From Hofstenia miamia (taxonomy: Eukaryota > Xenacoelomorpha > Acoela): a stretch of DNA of 64,000 nt. The notes beneath the pieces are model-generated. The model did no database searches. It worked only from the letters and a program-made list of their open reading frames with translations, and was not told where the DNA came from. Shown piece after piece: positions 23,719 through 34,404 of the stretch (position 1 is the stretch's first letter; each line of letters begins with the position of its first letter). The translations under genes were made by a program, and so were the position numbers. The stretch is from positions 1,281,749-1,345,748 of the forward strand of contig SCFE01000078.1 of NCBI GenBank assembly GCA_004352715.1, given 5' to 3'.

Positions 23719-23924
23719 CTAAATTTTACAATATTTTATAGATCTAAACCCTAACCCAAGTCACAACTTGACATTTCTTAAACCTAAACCCTATAACCTA
23801 AACCTAAAACCTAAATTTTACAATATTTTATAGACCTAAACCCTAACCCAAAGCCACAACTTGACATTTCGTAAACCTAAACCCTAAAACTTAAACCTAC
23901 AACCTAAATTTTATAGACCTAAAC
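23719..23924. repeat. 92-bp tandem repeat with telomere-like motifs
   Basis: About 2.2 copies of a 92-bp unit, starting at 23719, 23811 and 23903 with CTAAATTTTA. Each unit holds words such as CCTAAACCCTAACCC, a degenerate mix of TTTAGGG- and TTAGGG-type repeats. The units differ at several bases. It is an interstitial satellite-like array, not a chromosome end. Confidence 0.85.
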
Positions 23925-24140
23925 AATGAATTTTTAACATTTGATGATGTAAACTTATTTGACGTCACTTCGCCTTTTATAAATCAGAGTCCGTTGATCT
24001 GCAATAACGCTTCTACACCTGTTCATAATCCGTGAATTTTCAAGGGATAGCAAATTTTCGTATTTTAATCCATTCCATATTTCTAACAAGATCCTTTGTC
24101 GTAACAAAATGTTAAATTAAATTTTAAATATCTTTAAAAT
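23925..24140. other. Spacer between tandem array and LINE tail
   Basis: Short AT-rich stretch with no gene or repeat identified. Confidence 0.3.
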
Positions 24141-24164
24141 AACAACAACAACTTTATTATAAAC

Positions 24165-25548
24165 CAGGGTTTCCCAACGGGCCCCTGCCGTCCACCAGGG
24201 GGCGATACGAGCCTTCAGGTGGGCGGTGGCCAAATTTATCGCATGGGGTCCCTGATATCCTTTAGGGGGCGATGAAAGAGTGAGAGCTTCTAGTAACATT
24301 ACTCGGTGTTTCTCAACCCATTCGTAATTTCTTTCCTAAATTTTTTTTGCTCGTCATATGTGAAACTTGCTTTTGTTTACTTCGCAAAAATATAGTTGAA
24401 AATTTCATTCATATTTTGAAATTTGATATACAACGTTTCATATGTCCATCCTGACATTAAACGGGAACTCCTTTGGATCCTGGGAGGGGGTGACGAAGGG
24501 CTGGTTAGTTCCCTCCTGTAATCAAAGCACGCAAATGTATGATCGGGGTGAATCCCCAGAAGTTTAAGTGTGGTTTTGTACTTAGGTCAGAATATAAGAT
24601 TGTTAGTAAGGGGTATGGGAATAGGACACTGGTTTCTCCTATTTAATAAATTTATAAATTTTCAATTTAAACAACGTTTGTTTTTGGTAAAAATAATTCA
24701 TAGAGGCAAAAGTGTAAAATTTAGGTTTAAACTGGCAATATTGATAAAGAAAGTTCCAATTATTTATATTCAGCATTGATGTAGAATCCGTTATATTTTA
24801 TGTTACTATTCGTATTTGTTATAATGATATGCGTGTTACACAATAAATATGATGAATAAATTTTCTTAAATATAGATTCTGTGGTGAAATTTAATCTTAG
24901 GCAGACTTATAATTCAGAGGTTTACTATAATTTATAATTATTTTTCATCATCCATAAGCTGCACATTGATCGGTGATTCGTGTGATTATTATTCTGATTA
25001 CTGTATTAGCAATGGCATGATATATTAATTGACCCACTTGATTTATAGCTGTTATTTTTCCCATTCGACAGTGTAGAATTCTGTTGAATAAACTATATAA
25101 ATATTTAATTATTTATTTTCACTTAAATTATACACTACTACTAAACTCGGTCAACAATCAAATCTTGAAAAGGTGGAAACCTTTATAATTAATTTACAAG
25201 CGACAAATTTTGCTTCATTCGTTCGCAAAACAACGAAGGAGATTGCACTTGAATGATAATGCAGAGATGTGGCTTCGTCTTAGTGACTTGCCACCACGAG
25301 CATTTCTGCTCTTGTAAGTAATAAACAGCCACAAGGCTCTCATTAATACTTATGTCTATAAAACAGTTTGTTTAATTCAAATAAATTTTGTTGTGCTCAA
25401 AAAATGAGTAACGTTTTTATTCCAATATTTTTTATTTTTAGAAATTAAATTCATGAATATAAGAAATCTTACCTAAACCAACACCGGGGTTCATGGCGAA
25501 AAAAAATTCGGTTTGGGGCCCACAACGGAAAAAGGTTGGGAAACCCTG
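24165..25548. mobile_element. Non-autonomous hAT element, 1,384 bp, nested in the LINE tail
   Basis: The left end CAGGGTTTCCCAACG and the right end GGTTGGGAAACCCTG are inverted copies. The 8-bp target duplication TTATAAAC is exact at 24157-24164 and 25549-25556. CAGGGTTTCCCAAC is a hAT-type terminus. No transposase is encoded. The interior is AT-rich apart from GC-rich subterminal segments (GGGCCCCTGCCGTCC, TTTGGGGCCCACAACGG). Confidence 0.85.
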
Positions 25549-26105
25549 TTATAAACGAATAAACATTTGTTTATCTAACAAAATACAAACGCATCTATTG
25601 GTTAGGTATTCTTAGCACCCGATTAGGCCATATTCTGAGGTCCCGCTCTCGTGTGCAGCAGGTGGGACCAGGCAGTCGGTGTCACATCCTCACTTGTGCG
25701 TAATTCGTGTGCTTGGGGACGTACGAGACGAGACGATGAGCTGGGTTCTCCATCATCTTGACGATCAGAATTCGATCACTCTTCGTTATCAGCTCCTGAA
25801 CACTTGTGAAAGAGGACAGAATCCCCAGTTTACAGGCTCGCTTCTACAGAATCAATAAGCTGGAGTTTACAGTTAGGTTCACCACCTCCCACAGAAAGAC
25901 AGTAAGTGAGCCTACTAAGCACCAAGCTCTTATACATCAGTTTTAACGCGTAAGGAGCAAAATTCATTTGTTGAAGACGATAAATCTGATACAGAACAAT
26001 AAAAGCACACTTGACAAATTTGTGAATGTGGCTGCGGAAAAAAACCTCCCGTCAAATGTAAAACCAAGGACTTTCAGGAGCGAAACTCTTTGAATATTAG
26101 GAATC

Positions 26106-27042
26106 TCAGTGGGCATAACAATGTTTGCCTTGAACGGAAATAAGCTCTTTACATTTGACACTGTTGACATGCAGATTCCGATTATTGAAATAATCAATAT
26201 AGCCACTGATAATATTAGGTGAACAGTCATCTGAGGACACTTTTCTTGGAATGCACACATTGCTGTCATCAGGGAAAGCAGACAGAGTATGAGTAAGGAC
26301 CACTAACAGTGCCCTGTGGCACACGGTGGTACTACGGAACGGAGAAGTAACATCATTGAAAACAGTACAAATAGCTCTTTCAGCCAGGAAACTGGCAAAA
26401 GATTAATGACATAGGGGTTGACATCAGGCATTGTGCTCAGAGCATTGATAATGGAAACATGAGAAATCATTTCAAACGCCTCCACATGTCCATAGCAAAA
26501 ATATTAATGTAATCATAACCATCTTTACGAAAGTTGGTGACATCATTCTGCAACTTGATCAGTGCATGTTCAGTAGACCAAGACTTACGGAAGCCAAATT
26601 GGCATGAATTAAGCCATTTGTTATACGCGTTGCTAATGAAATTATGGTATAAGATGCGCTCAAAAACACGGGAAAGGATAATGACTGAAACCGGTCTATA
26701 GTCTTTCTTGTCAACAGGTCGCGGGACTTTCGCAATAGGACGAATGACCGAATTCTTGAAGTAACAATGTGATAAATACAAATTGTAAACATGAGTAACA
26801 AATTCACTCAGGTTGTGAGAGTTATTGCGAATGAGCCAGTAAGGGATACCATCAATACCAGCGCTGGTGCGTTTCACACCTTTGAGAGCATTGTAAACCT
26901 GCATGCACGAAATAGAAGGAGGCGAATGGCCAGAAGTGTTAGACCACGGCGGGACTTGGTAATCATTGGTAGTACTGACACTAGCACAATAATAATTAAG
27001 ATCATAGGAGTTAAATTCATTCTCAGAGAGAGAGAGTAACAT
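26106..27042 (-). pseudogene. LINE reverse transcriptase domain, broken
   Basis: The minus strand gives ALKGVKRTSAGIDGIPYWLI, KKDYRPVSVIILSRVFERIL, SCQFGFRKSWSTEHALIKLQ, then, after frameshifts, VPQGTVSGPYSYS and AFPDDSNVC, followed by NIISGYIDYFNNRNLHVN. These are reverse-transcriptase motifs in correct order. The catalytic YADD/FADD box reads FPDD, and the fingers, palm and GVPQG motif are in different frames. It belongs to the LINE spanning 24141-27958. Confidence 0.8.
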
Positions 27043-27236
27043 GAAGTCTACTTATCAACTTGTTGACAAAATTCCACCAGATACGGCTAGCTACCGCACT
27101 GACTAGAATGTCTCACATTGTTAAAAATGATTCACGGACGCGTTCGGTGATGCAACCAGCTTCTTGGAAACGACGTTTTGAGACAAGATCACGACGCTTC
27201 TTGAGGAGGTATTTTATCAACGATATGAAATACGTT

Positions 27237-27952
27237 TCAGCGGACAATATCAAGGAAATCACGGAGAATGCTAACAAGAGCATCGACAATATAATCAATG
27301 TCGGAATGTTGCAGAAGGAAGGAGAAATCGAAGTTATCTAAGGCCGTTATCAAGGCAGACGAGCCTTTGACATGACGGAAATAGCCAGCGCGTGTATGCA
27401 AGATATCATCTATATTGGTAGCGATGATGCCAAAGTGATCAGAAGGGATAGTAAGCATGACTGTGGCAACATCAGAGAAAACATGGTCACGGGGAAGCGC
27501 GTCCACGAGTAGGAAAATTCGTTATCTGAGTTAAGTGGGAAGCATTGGTGATTAGCTCAACATTGAAGTGGTTTACATCACCAGCAAGAACAAAAGTAGC
27601 ATGCGGAAAGGAACAAAGAATGTCATCAACTATGTTAATAATGTGTTCAAAAACGGCGCAGTCCTTCTCGGCGTCGGGAGGATAATATAAGGTAGACCTT
27701 ATAATTAGGGATAGAAACAAAACTGTTGTCAACTTCATCCGAAAGCCAAGTCGCCGTCACGGCACAAATATTGATATTCAGAGAACGAAGGTCAGTCTCA
27801 AGTTGGGAAGTAGCAAAAGGTTTCTTGAGAGAGCGGGCATTAATTAACATGAAACGAAGGCTTAGATAGTCAACCTCCGTTCCTGATTCCGCTCCTTTTT
27901 TGTAGTCGGCACACACATTCTCCGTCGAAGTGTTGATGCTTCCGCGTGTCAT
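27237..27952 (-). pseudogene. LINE endonuclease domain, broken
   Basis: The N-terminal part runs from the ATG at 27952 to about 27690 and breaks off after NYKVY. The C-terminal part resumes with YYPPDAEKDCAVFEHI, GDVNHFNVELI and NFPTRG, then PSDHFG in a third frame. About a hundred residues normally found between the first two parts are absent, so the endonuclease is internally deleted as well as frameshifted. Confidence 0.7.
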
Positions 27953-28039
27953 ACCACTAAATCTTATAAACTATAATAAAGAATTTTACAGCGTGGCCAT
28001 CTACTATAAGTTGCTACCTGCCTCTCTACATAGCACTTT

Positions 28040-28800
28040 GCAGAAAAATAAATTTAGTGCAAGTCCCAAATATTTTAAAATATTTTTTTAATACGGAGAC
28101 AAACAAAAGGATACCTGTTACAGTCTCAGTTGTTCGTGGGGATCTGGAATTTATGAATTCTTATTGCAAAGAAAACGGCTTGCTCTTGAATCATAATAAA
28201 TCACAAGAGATGTTGATCACGCTCAAAGACCGCAACTCCTTTGAGTTGCTTGATGAGATACCTGAAGTCAATGATTTGCATATCCTAGGTGTTACCATCA
28301 GCAGGAACCTATCGTGGGTTCAGCATTTTTATATTCTTATAAAGAAAGCAAACAGTCGCCCTACTATCCTCAGACAACTTCGCAGTGTGTGCTCTAGATC
28401 TGAATTAATTAATTTGTACAGGTGCTGCATTGTTTCCACATACTGCTACTGCTCACCACTCTTTGCCAAGCTCTCTGTTTCTGATTTTGATAAGGTGACT
28501 CGAATACTTAAAAGAGCTGAATCAATTATAAACGGTTATGGCATCACCAATTCTATTTTCGATTTCTCTGCTCGCCAAGCTGCAGCCTCTCTGAATCTTA
28601 CCACTACAATGATGAAACCCGACATCCACATGCACAACCTCATTCCAGGTAGAACACGATCTGAGAGATTTCAGCTACCTTTCTGACGCTTGGATATTCG
28701 TCAACGACAATTTATTCCCCAAACAAAAATAGCTCTCTCTATGCATTTGTAATTTTGTTTCTTTCTCGTTCATAATTAAACGCGTTATTATTATTATTCT
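28040..28800 (+). mobile_element. 5'-truncated LINE, plus strand, with (TTA)n tail
   Basis: Begins inside the reverse-transcriptase palm and ends in a short (TTA)n repeat at about 28786-28799, the microsatellite-type tail of CR1/L2-like elements. It lies head-to-head with the minus-strand LINE ending at 27958, but its protein differs in sequence, so it is a separate element rather than the inverted half of the same copy. Confidence 0.7.
28057..28686 (+). pseudogene. LINE reverse transcriptase C-terminal part, open for 209 codons
   Basis: Contains FMNSYCKENGLLLNHNKSQ, NDLHILGVTISRNLSWVQHF, FDKVTRILKRAESIINGYGI and the end HNLIPGRTRSERFQLPF. These match the segment after the YADD box through the thumb and C-terminal region of jockey-superfamily LINEs. 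The frame is unbroken, so this copy looks younger than its minus-strand neighbour, but lack of the 5' half makes it non-functional. Confidence 0.75.
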
Positions 28801-29111
28801 GTTCTGACCATTCGACATTGATGATAGTTTGCCTATTTTAAACGAAATTAAAAAGATGATATGGCACAACTCTTGAAACATAGCTAGTGGTTAGTGGTGA
28901 CGTTAATTATTATCTATCGAGTATATTATTTACTCTGCATTATCAAGCTTTATTTGTTGTAAATTGAAATTATTGAAGTAAGGCTTAGATCCCTTTCTAT
29001 AGCCTTCGTCTATGAAAATACTTAGTAAAGTTGCACTAACTTGGAATAGGTAAACTAATATATAAAATATATGTTCTTCATAAATTAATGTACATTATGC
29101 AATGTTTATTG
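28801..29111. other. AT-rich spacer, nothing recognised
   Basis: No gene or delimited repeat is visible. Confidence 0.35.
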
Positions 29112-29199
29112 CATTAAATACTTCAAACAATAACCCTTTAATCCTAAATTTAAATCATTAAATACTTCAAACAATAACCCTTTAATCCTAAATTTAAAT
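29112..29199. repeat. 44-bp tandem duplication
   Basis: Two exact copies of a 44-bp unit (29112-29155 and 29156-29199), starting CATTAAATACTTCAAAC. Confidence 0.95.
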
Positions 29200-29879
29200 A
29201 ATTAATGAATTTAAGTTATCATTTGTTATATTTCGAATATACATAAAGTGTAATGCATTTCACAAGGGCGAGATAATCGGGCGAATAGTTAATAATCTTG
29301 TTCATGATCGTTAGTATTACTACTACTACTACATAAATCATGTGGCTGTTTATTGCAACTATTTGCCACATGCATTTTATAGTTAAAATACAATAACAAA
29401 TATTTCCATTATATAAAAATTTATTTTTAGTAAAAAAACAATTGTTTTTAGTTTAGTGAATAGAAAATTTATGTTCATATCTAAATGTTATTTATTTGTT
29501 TAACACCTAGTGAAGTTGTTTTTTCGGGACTCTGGCCTTATGCAAAAATCTGAAAATTATCTGAGAACTTGTCTGTATTGATTTTTCCTAATTATATTTT
29601 ACAAAAAAGTTCGACACGTAATTAAGGATTGCTTAGATTAAACATTTTTATCGTTTATCATCTGTAAATTAGATGTAAACTGCTTTTACTCATGTACGGT
29701 CATTAATAGAGTGAAACATAATTAGAGAATGTTTTTGCTGCATAGTAACTTTAAATCGAAGTAATTACTGCAATTTTACATTTTACCTTTTGCTAAAATT
29801 TGAATGGTGTTTTATTTGCTATATATTAAAATGCATCATTTTGCCGGATCATATATGACTGCTTTTATGATCTATTTTT
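29200..29879. other. AT-rich spacer, nothing recognised
   Basis: Contains a short (ACT)n run near 29319-29331. No gene is visible. Confidence 0.35.
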
Positions 29880-30050
29880 TCATTCACATCCATTCTAATT
29901 TTGTCTATTTTAAACTATAGATGTCATAGTTAGCTCCGTAATCATGAATACATGCTTTAAATGCATGTTATATCATTTTATACTAGCCACTATGCCATAC
30001 CCCGTCCTCAAAACTTCCTAGTTGACCCCAAAGTGGGATGGTACATTTTG
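29880..30050. repeat. Dispersed repeat, copy without the mariner insertion
   Basis: Starts TCATTCACATCCATTCTAAT and ends near CTTCCTAGTTGACCCCAAA. The same sequence recurs at 34363-34404 plus 34973-35095, where a mariner-like element interrupts it. The copies differ at a modest number of bases. Confidence 0.8.
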
Positions 30051-30064
30051 ACAATTAGGAAGTT
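30012..30064. repeat. Inverted repeat, possible hairpin
   Basis: AACTTCCTA at 30012-30020 pairs with TAGGAAGTT at 30056-30064, with a smaller CCC/GGG stem inside. It lies at the end of the dispersed repeat; the second copy of that repeat keeps only the left arm. Confidence 0.5.
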
Positions 30065-30895
30065 GTGAAATTTAGTACAAATTGAAAATATATATGTGTT
30101 GTAAATATGTAAATTTCACAATTGTTTTTACACTTCATTCTGAGGTGCACTCGATTGAGGAACCAGCCCTCTTCTTAGAGTGATATTATGCTGTGGGGTG
30201 TTGGATTTTGTTTAAGAATAAAATTTGCCCAAAATATAGCATAAAAATACAGTGCTAAAATTTAGATCCACCATTGTAAATTTAGAAAAACAGCCCTGAC
30301 TTTATTATGCTATTGTTCTATGCTTAGCTTCATTTTGAAATCTAAGTTGATTCTTTTAATTTATTATTCCATCATAATTATGATTATAATCAATAAGTAA
30401 TGATTGCATGATCAATTGAAGTTTTCACTTGATGTTCAATTAAAATTAATTTTAAATGGTTTAATATAATCCCTCCAATTACGCATTGTGGCAATGTAAA
30501 TCCTAACACTGGTAACTTTTATGAAGCTTGAATAAGTCCTACACGATTTAATCGTGCAAGATAAAATTCTCCAAAATTAAGTTGCAAGTACAAAATCGTA
30601 CTACTGTCGAGTGTTCAGAATTGTAAAATTTCAACCTCGAATGAGCTTGAAAAATTCAATATGAAAAACTCGGAAGAGGAATCATTTTTGAAATATTGCA
30701 AGAAATCCATAATTTTAAACTCGTGTTTCTATAATCAACAAAAATTCTGAATTTTTTTGAAATCTATCGAAATCGGACCTTTGTTAAAAAAGGCTCGATC
30801 TTGGCGTGAGTAACGTAAATTTAGCTTGAAAATGTATACAATTTTTAATATGTAATTGTAAGCAGTAATTTATATTATTTTTGTTGAGTACTATT
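30065..30895. other. AT-rich spacer, nothing recognised
   Basis: No gene or delimited repeat is visible. Confidence 0.35.
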
Positions 30896-30958
<63 letters not shown>

Positions 30959-30959
30959 A
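30896..30959. repeat. (TAG)n microsatellite
   Basis: About 20 uninterrupted TAG units followed by an AGAAGAAG stretch. Confidence 0.97.
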
Positions 30960-31361
30960 AGAAGAAAATGGTTTAATGCAATGAGTTGCCACTAAATTTG
31001 TAGTTTTAAAACAAAAGCAAACCAATACCTCCGATTTTGTTAGCATCAATTAAGAAAGACTGGTTGAATTAGAATCTGCCACCTATTTAGGCGTTAACCT
31101 AAATCCAACCCTAAATTTTAAACCATTTCTTGAATCCAAAATACGCAAAATTGGAGCTCTTTACTCAACACTGTTGTTAATTAAGAGCTATGTTTCCAAA
31201 GATGTACTTATACGATACAGAAGAGCTCATATGTATGGATCAATAAGCTATTGATGTTTTCTGGGCATTGAAACGCATAAATTAGTTTGGCAGAGAATTG
31301 ATAAAATTACAAATTGGACTATTCTAATAGTTTCTGATATTCCACGATATGCACATGTCAG

Positions 31362-32397
31362 CAGGGATCGTTAGATTTTAATAGCGATTAATCGTATGAA
31401 AAAAAAATTTGGCGATAGATTAATCGCTGCTGCCAGGAGATTAATAATCGCGATTAATCGTAGATTAATCTACTTCTGATTAAAAATATTCAAAATACAA
31501 TATATCAATTGAANGATTAATCTATCCGATTAATCTCGATTAATCATGTTGGATCCCTGCATGTCAGTGCAAGTTACATTGCATTAAAAATTATGAGACC
31601 CTATAATTATGTCAAATATCTCACTTGTTTATGCTTCTTTGGTATATTATTTAGCAAAAACATTATCTTTCCTAAGAATGAATTATTTCAACGGTTGTGA
31701 TACAATGATAGGCTCAAGCTTTTCATTAAATCGCAACGTATAAAAAGTAGTTTTAGAAAACAATCATTTTTTAATGCTGCTTGTGATGTTATAAATGACC
31801 TCTCTATTGAAATAAGAAATTCCAAAACTATAATAAAAAACGATATTAATACTCATTTTTTAAATGAAAGAAGTGTACCAAAGCAGTATTCAGAAAACTT
31901 TAATGTTCCTTAACTTGAATATAACTGTTCCTTTGTATGAGATTATTTCCTGAAGGTATTTTACTCCACATGTGCTTGTTAGGGTAAAGAAATATTTGGA
32001 TCTCTAAGTTGAAGGGTAATAAACGATTTTGGAAATCAGATAGAGCATATCCAGCTTTGCTGAACAGTCTCTCAACCTGATTAGAAGTTGGCGTGATAAA
32101 ATCGAGGATCCTTATATATAGAATTAGGCGACATCCGACGCTTCCTAAGTATGTTAGATGCTCTTCTTCTATGTCCGGTGTTAAGGTTTTCTTTTGTAAA
32201 ACATATGACACACGAAGAGTGGCCATAGATAAGATATCAAACCGAAAATGACAACACTTAACTGAATGCATAAGCATCAACTTAATTAGAATAATCTAGA
32301 TTAATCGAGCACGCTGTTTACGATTAATCTAATCTACTTGACCAGCACGATAGATTAATCTATCCGATTAATCTCGATTAATCATGTTGGATCCCTG
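31362..32397. mobile_element. Internally deleted hAT element, misassembled
   Basis: The left end CAGGGATCGTTAG (from 31362) and the right end TTGGATCCCTG (to 32397) are inverted, with the 8-bp duplication CATGTCAG at 31354-31361 and again at 32398-32405. Both ends are packed with ATTAATCG-type words. A second copy of the right end plus flank is misplaced after a single N at 31514 (31515-31938 equals 32353-32776). The true element is probably 31362-31513 plus about 31939-32397. It keeps only the transposase C-terminus. Confidence 0.75.
31939..32280 (-). pseudogene. hAT transposase dimerisation domain fragment
   Basis: The minus strand encodes ITPTSNQVERLFSKAGYALS followed by DFQNRLLPFNLEIQIFLYPN. 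This is the C-terminal dimerisation motif of hAT transposases (SERVFS..G....RRNRL.P). The frame runs on past 31939 into duplicated flanking LINE sequence because of the misassembly, so its visible end is artificial. The catalytic core is absent. Confidence 0.75.
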
Positions 32398-32845
32398 CAT
32401 GTCAGTGCAAGTTACATTGCATTAAAAATTATGAGACCCTATAATTATGTCAAATATCTCACTTGTTTATGCTTCTTTGGTATATTATTTAGCAAAAACA
32501 TTATCTTTCCTAAGAATGAATTATTTCAACGGTTGTGATACAATGATAGGCTCAAGCTTTTCATTAAATCGCAACGTATAAAAAGTAGTTTTAGAAAACA
32601 ATCATTTTTTAATGCTGCTTGTGATGTTATAAATGACCTCTCTATTGAAATAAGAAATTCCAAAACTATAATAAAAAACGATATTAATACTCATTTTTTA
32701 AATGAAAGAAGTGTACCAAAGCAGTATTCAGAAAACTTTAATGTTCCTTAACTTGAATATAACTGTTCCTTTGTATCATTATTGATTGATGTATGTAGAT
32801 TTAATAAATCGTTAAAATGTAGTAGTATGTATGTATGTATGTCTG

Positions 32846-33200
32846 TCAATTCTATTACCCCATCTGCTTGTCCCGCCACTCCTCAATCTTCTCGATCTAA
32901 CAGTGAATTTGTATCTTTAAATGCTGCTCTCTGTTCTTCATTCCCCACTTTTAATGAACTCTTTCTCTGCTGATGACTGGTACCCCTTTCTTCACCAAGT
33001 TATTTCATCCTTTGTTCCTCGTCGTCGGAAAATGCGTATTTCTCTTTCTTTCTATTTCTCATCCATTATTGTACACTCCTTGAATAAACTCGAATCTTTC
33101 AAACGCCGTTACAGGCATTCCGATTCATCGAAACTCTCTACTCTTACAGAAGACGTATCAACTTCATGGAACTGGACAAAATCTCTGTTGTCCAGCTTCT
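32846..33200 (+). pseudogene. LINE endonuclease-to-RT linker fragment
   Basis: The plus strand reads FSADDWYPFLHQVISSFVPR, RRKMRISLSFYFSSIIVHSL and NKLESFKRRYRHSDSSKLS, with a frameshift near 32940. The W...F....I..FVP...K.R...P.. pattern and the following NKL...KRRY.. basic stretch are typical of the linker between endonuclease and reverse transcriptase in jockey/CR1-type LINEs. Similarity breaks off near 33180, where the opposite strand starts to carry a reverse-transcriptase remnant. Confidence 0.55.
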
Positions 33201-33490
33201 CATCTGGATCTCTTCAAGACTCTCATGCTTTCTTGCGTTGTCTGAGGATAATCATGCGACTTGAAACCCTGAAGATGACATCATCGAAATGGGGTCTCCA
33301 TATCAGACGAGAGTCGATCGACACACCTAGGATTCGGAGTAATTTAACTTAATTTCTATGTCGTCAAGATGGTTATGTACGCGTTTCTATTAAACGACAC
33401 AATCATTTGCTTAGACTTTTTGCATTCTTTAGTAATTCTGCTGACAATAGTGAGATCGTCGGCAAATTTTATGAGAAGAGCTTGCATAGA
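33201..33490 (-). pseudogene. LINE reverse transcriptase palm fragment with FADD box
   Basis: The minus strand gives LLIKFADDLTIVSRITKECK, KSKQMIVSFNRNAYITIL, then LLRILGVSIDSRLIWRPHFD and DVIFRVSSRMIILRQR. This is the catalytic FADD motif and the following GVSID...W..H segment. Two frames are used and a stop intervenes. It abuts a plus-strand LINE linker fragment, so the two are inverted relative to each other. Confidence 0.65.
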
Positions 33491-33671
33491 ACGCTATCAT
33501 AAAAATAACATCATAAACGTTGACTAAATTGCCTTAAAAAGTAATACTTTTACACGTTTTGAGAAAAGTAGTTGAATTATATTACACGTTACTATGCTTT
33601 CATTTTTTCTAATAAACCATTTTTTTCAAAATTTGCTTTTCACATTACCCCAGCATGCTTGACATGCATAG

Positions 33672-33706
<35 letters not shown>

Positions 33707-34362
33707 CTTAATTTGTGTTTATCAATAATTTGGTCGAGCATTTTGCTGTTCCTTATTTAAATGGGACTCATTCATGGACTTTTTCTGTGTCGCCGTAACT
33801 TACACCAGTATATGAATTTCTAAAATGTGATCATATTTTTGTATTTATGTACATTTGAGAAAGTTTTCCAATAATGCTGTGTGGTTTATAATTTTTAGGG
33901 CGATTATTTTTAAAGTAAAAATTTTGTATTTTAAGTATAACAAAAAATTTAATTTTGACGTAATGATAAAATAAAAATACTTCAAATTGAGAATGAATAG
34001 TTTAAAACGTCTACAAATGATAAAACATATTATTTATACTGCTATAATTTTGAAAATATATTTCACATGATGTGCAACCATCTTAAACCTAAAAATACAT
34101 GGTTAACCTTAATTATTTGAGATTTTCGGTTTATTGTTTGTTAAGTAGCTTTTTAAGTTAAATTCCAAATGAAATATAGAGCACAGTTGGAGGTATCCAT
34201 TTGTATTTTGTTCCAATTCCGCTATCAATTTAATAGATACTTTCTATTTCTAATTTTTGTAGTAATTTTTCCGTTTTTCAAATTTAGTTCAATTGCAGAA
34301 ATTGGCAATTACACCAACGTTGTGGTTTTGTCAGTGTCATTTATTTTATCCAAATCATTTAT
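33491..34362. other. AT-rich spacer with a (TA)n tract
   Basis: A pure TA microsatellite spans about 33674-33704. Otherwise no gene or delimited repeat is visible. Confidence 0.5.
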
Positions 34363-34404
34363 TTCATTCACATCCATTCTAATTTTGTCTATTTGAAAAT
34401 TATA

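Larger units (their letters stand above)
24141..27958 (-). mobile_element. Decayed CR1/L2-type LINE, minus strand, split by a hAT insertion
   Basis: Reading the minus strand from 27952: an apurinic-type endonuclease start (LINARSLKKPF, AVTATWLSDEVDN), a later endonuclease block (FVLAGDVNHFNVELI, IPSDHFG), a basic linker (LLKKRRDLVSKRRFQEAG), the reverse-transcriptase domain and a C-terminal part down to about 25640. The 3' end lies beyond the hAT element at 24165-25548, as AATAAAG followed by (TTG)n in minus orientation at 24141-24158. The middle of the endonuclease appears deleted, and frameshifts or stops occur in every domain. It is a 5'-to-3' nearly complete but dead copy. Confidence 0.75.
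31030..32845 (+). pseudogene. LINE reverse transcriptase C-terminal remnant, split by a hAT element
   Basis: The plus strand before the hAT element reads ATYLGVNLNPTLNFKPFLES, KIRKIGALYSTLLLIKSYVS and WQRIDKITNWTI. After it comes SYIALKIMRPYNYVKYL and SFFNAACDVINDLSIEIRN. This resembles the post-palm part of a LINE protein. A stop and a frameshift interrupt it. It ends near an (ATGT)n run at 32825-32842, which fits a LINE microsatellite tail. The hAT target duplication lies inside the coding remnant, so the hAT came later. Confidence 0.6.

Noticed and set aside
23719-23924. Chromosome-end telomere
   Set aside because: Motifs are degenerate, organised in 92-bp units and surrounded by ordinary sequence on both sides.
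26791-27341. Plus-strand frames across the minus-strand LINE
   Set aside because: They are antisense to recognisable reverse-transcriptase and linker motifs.
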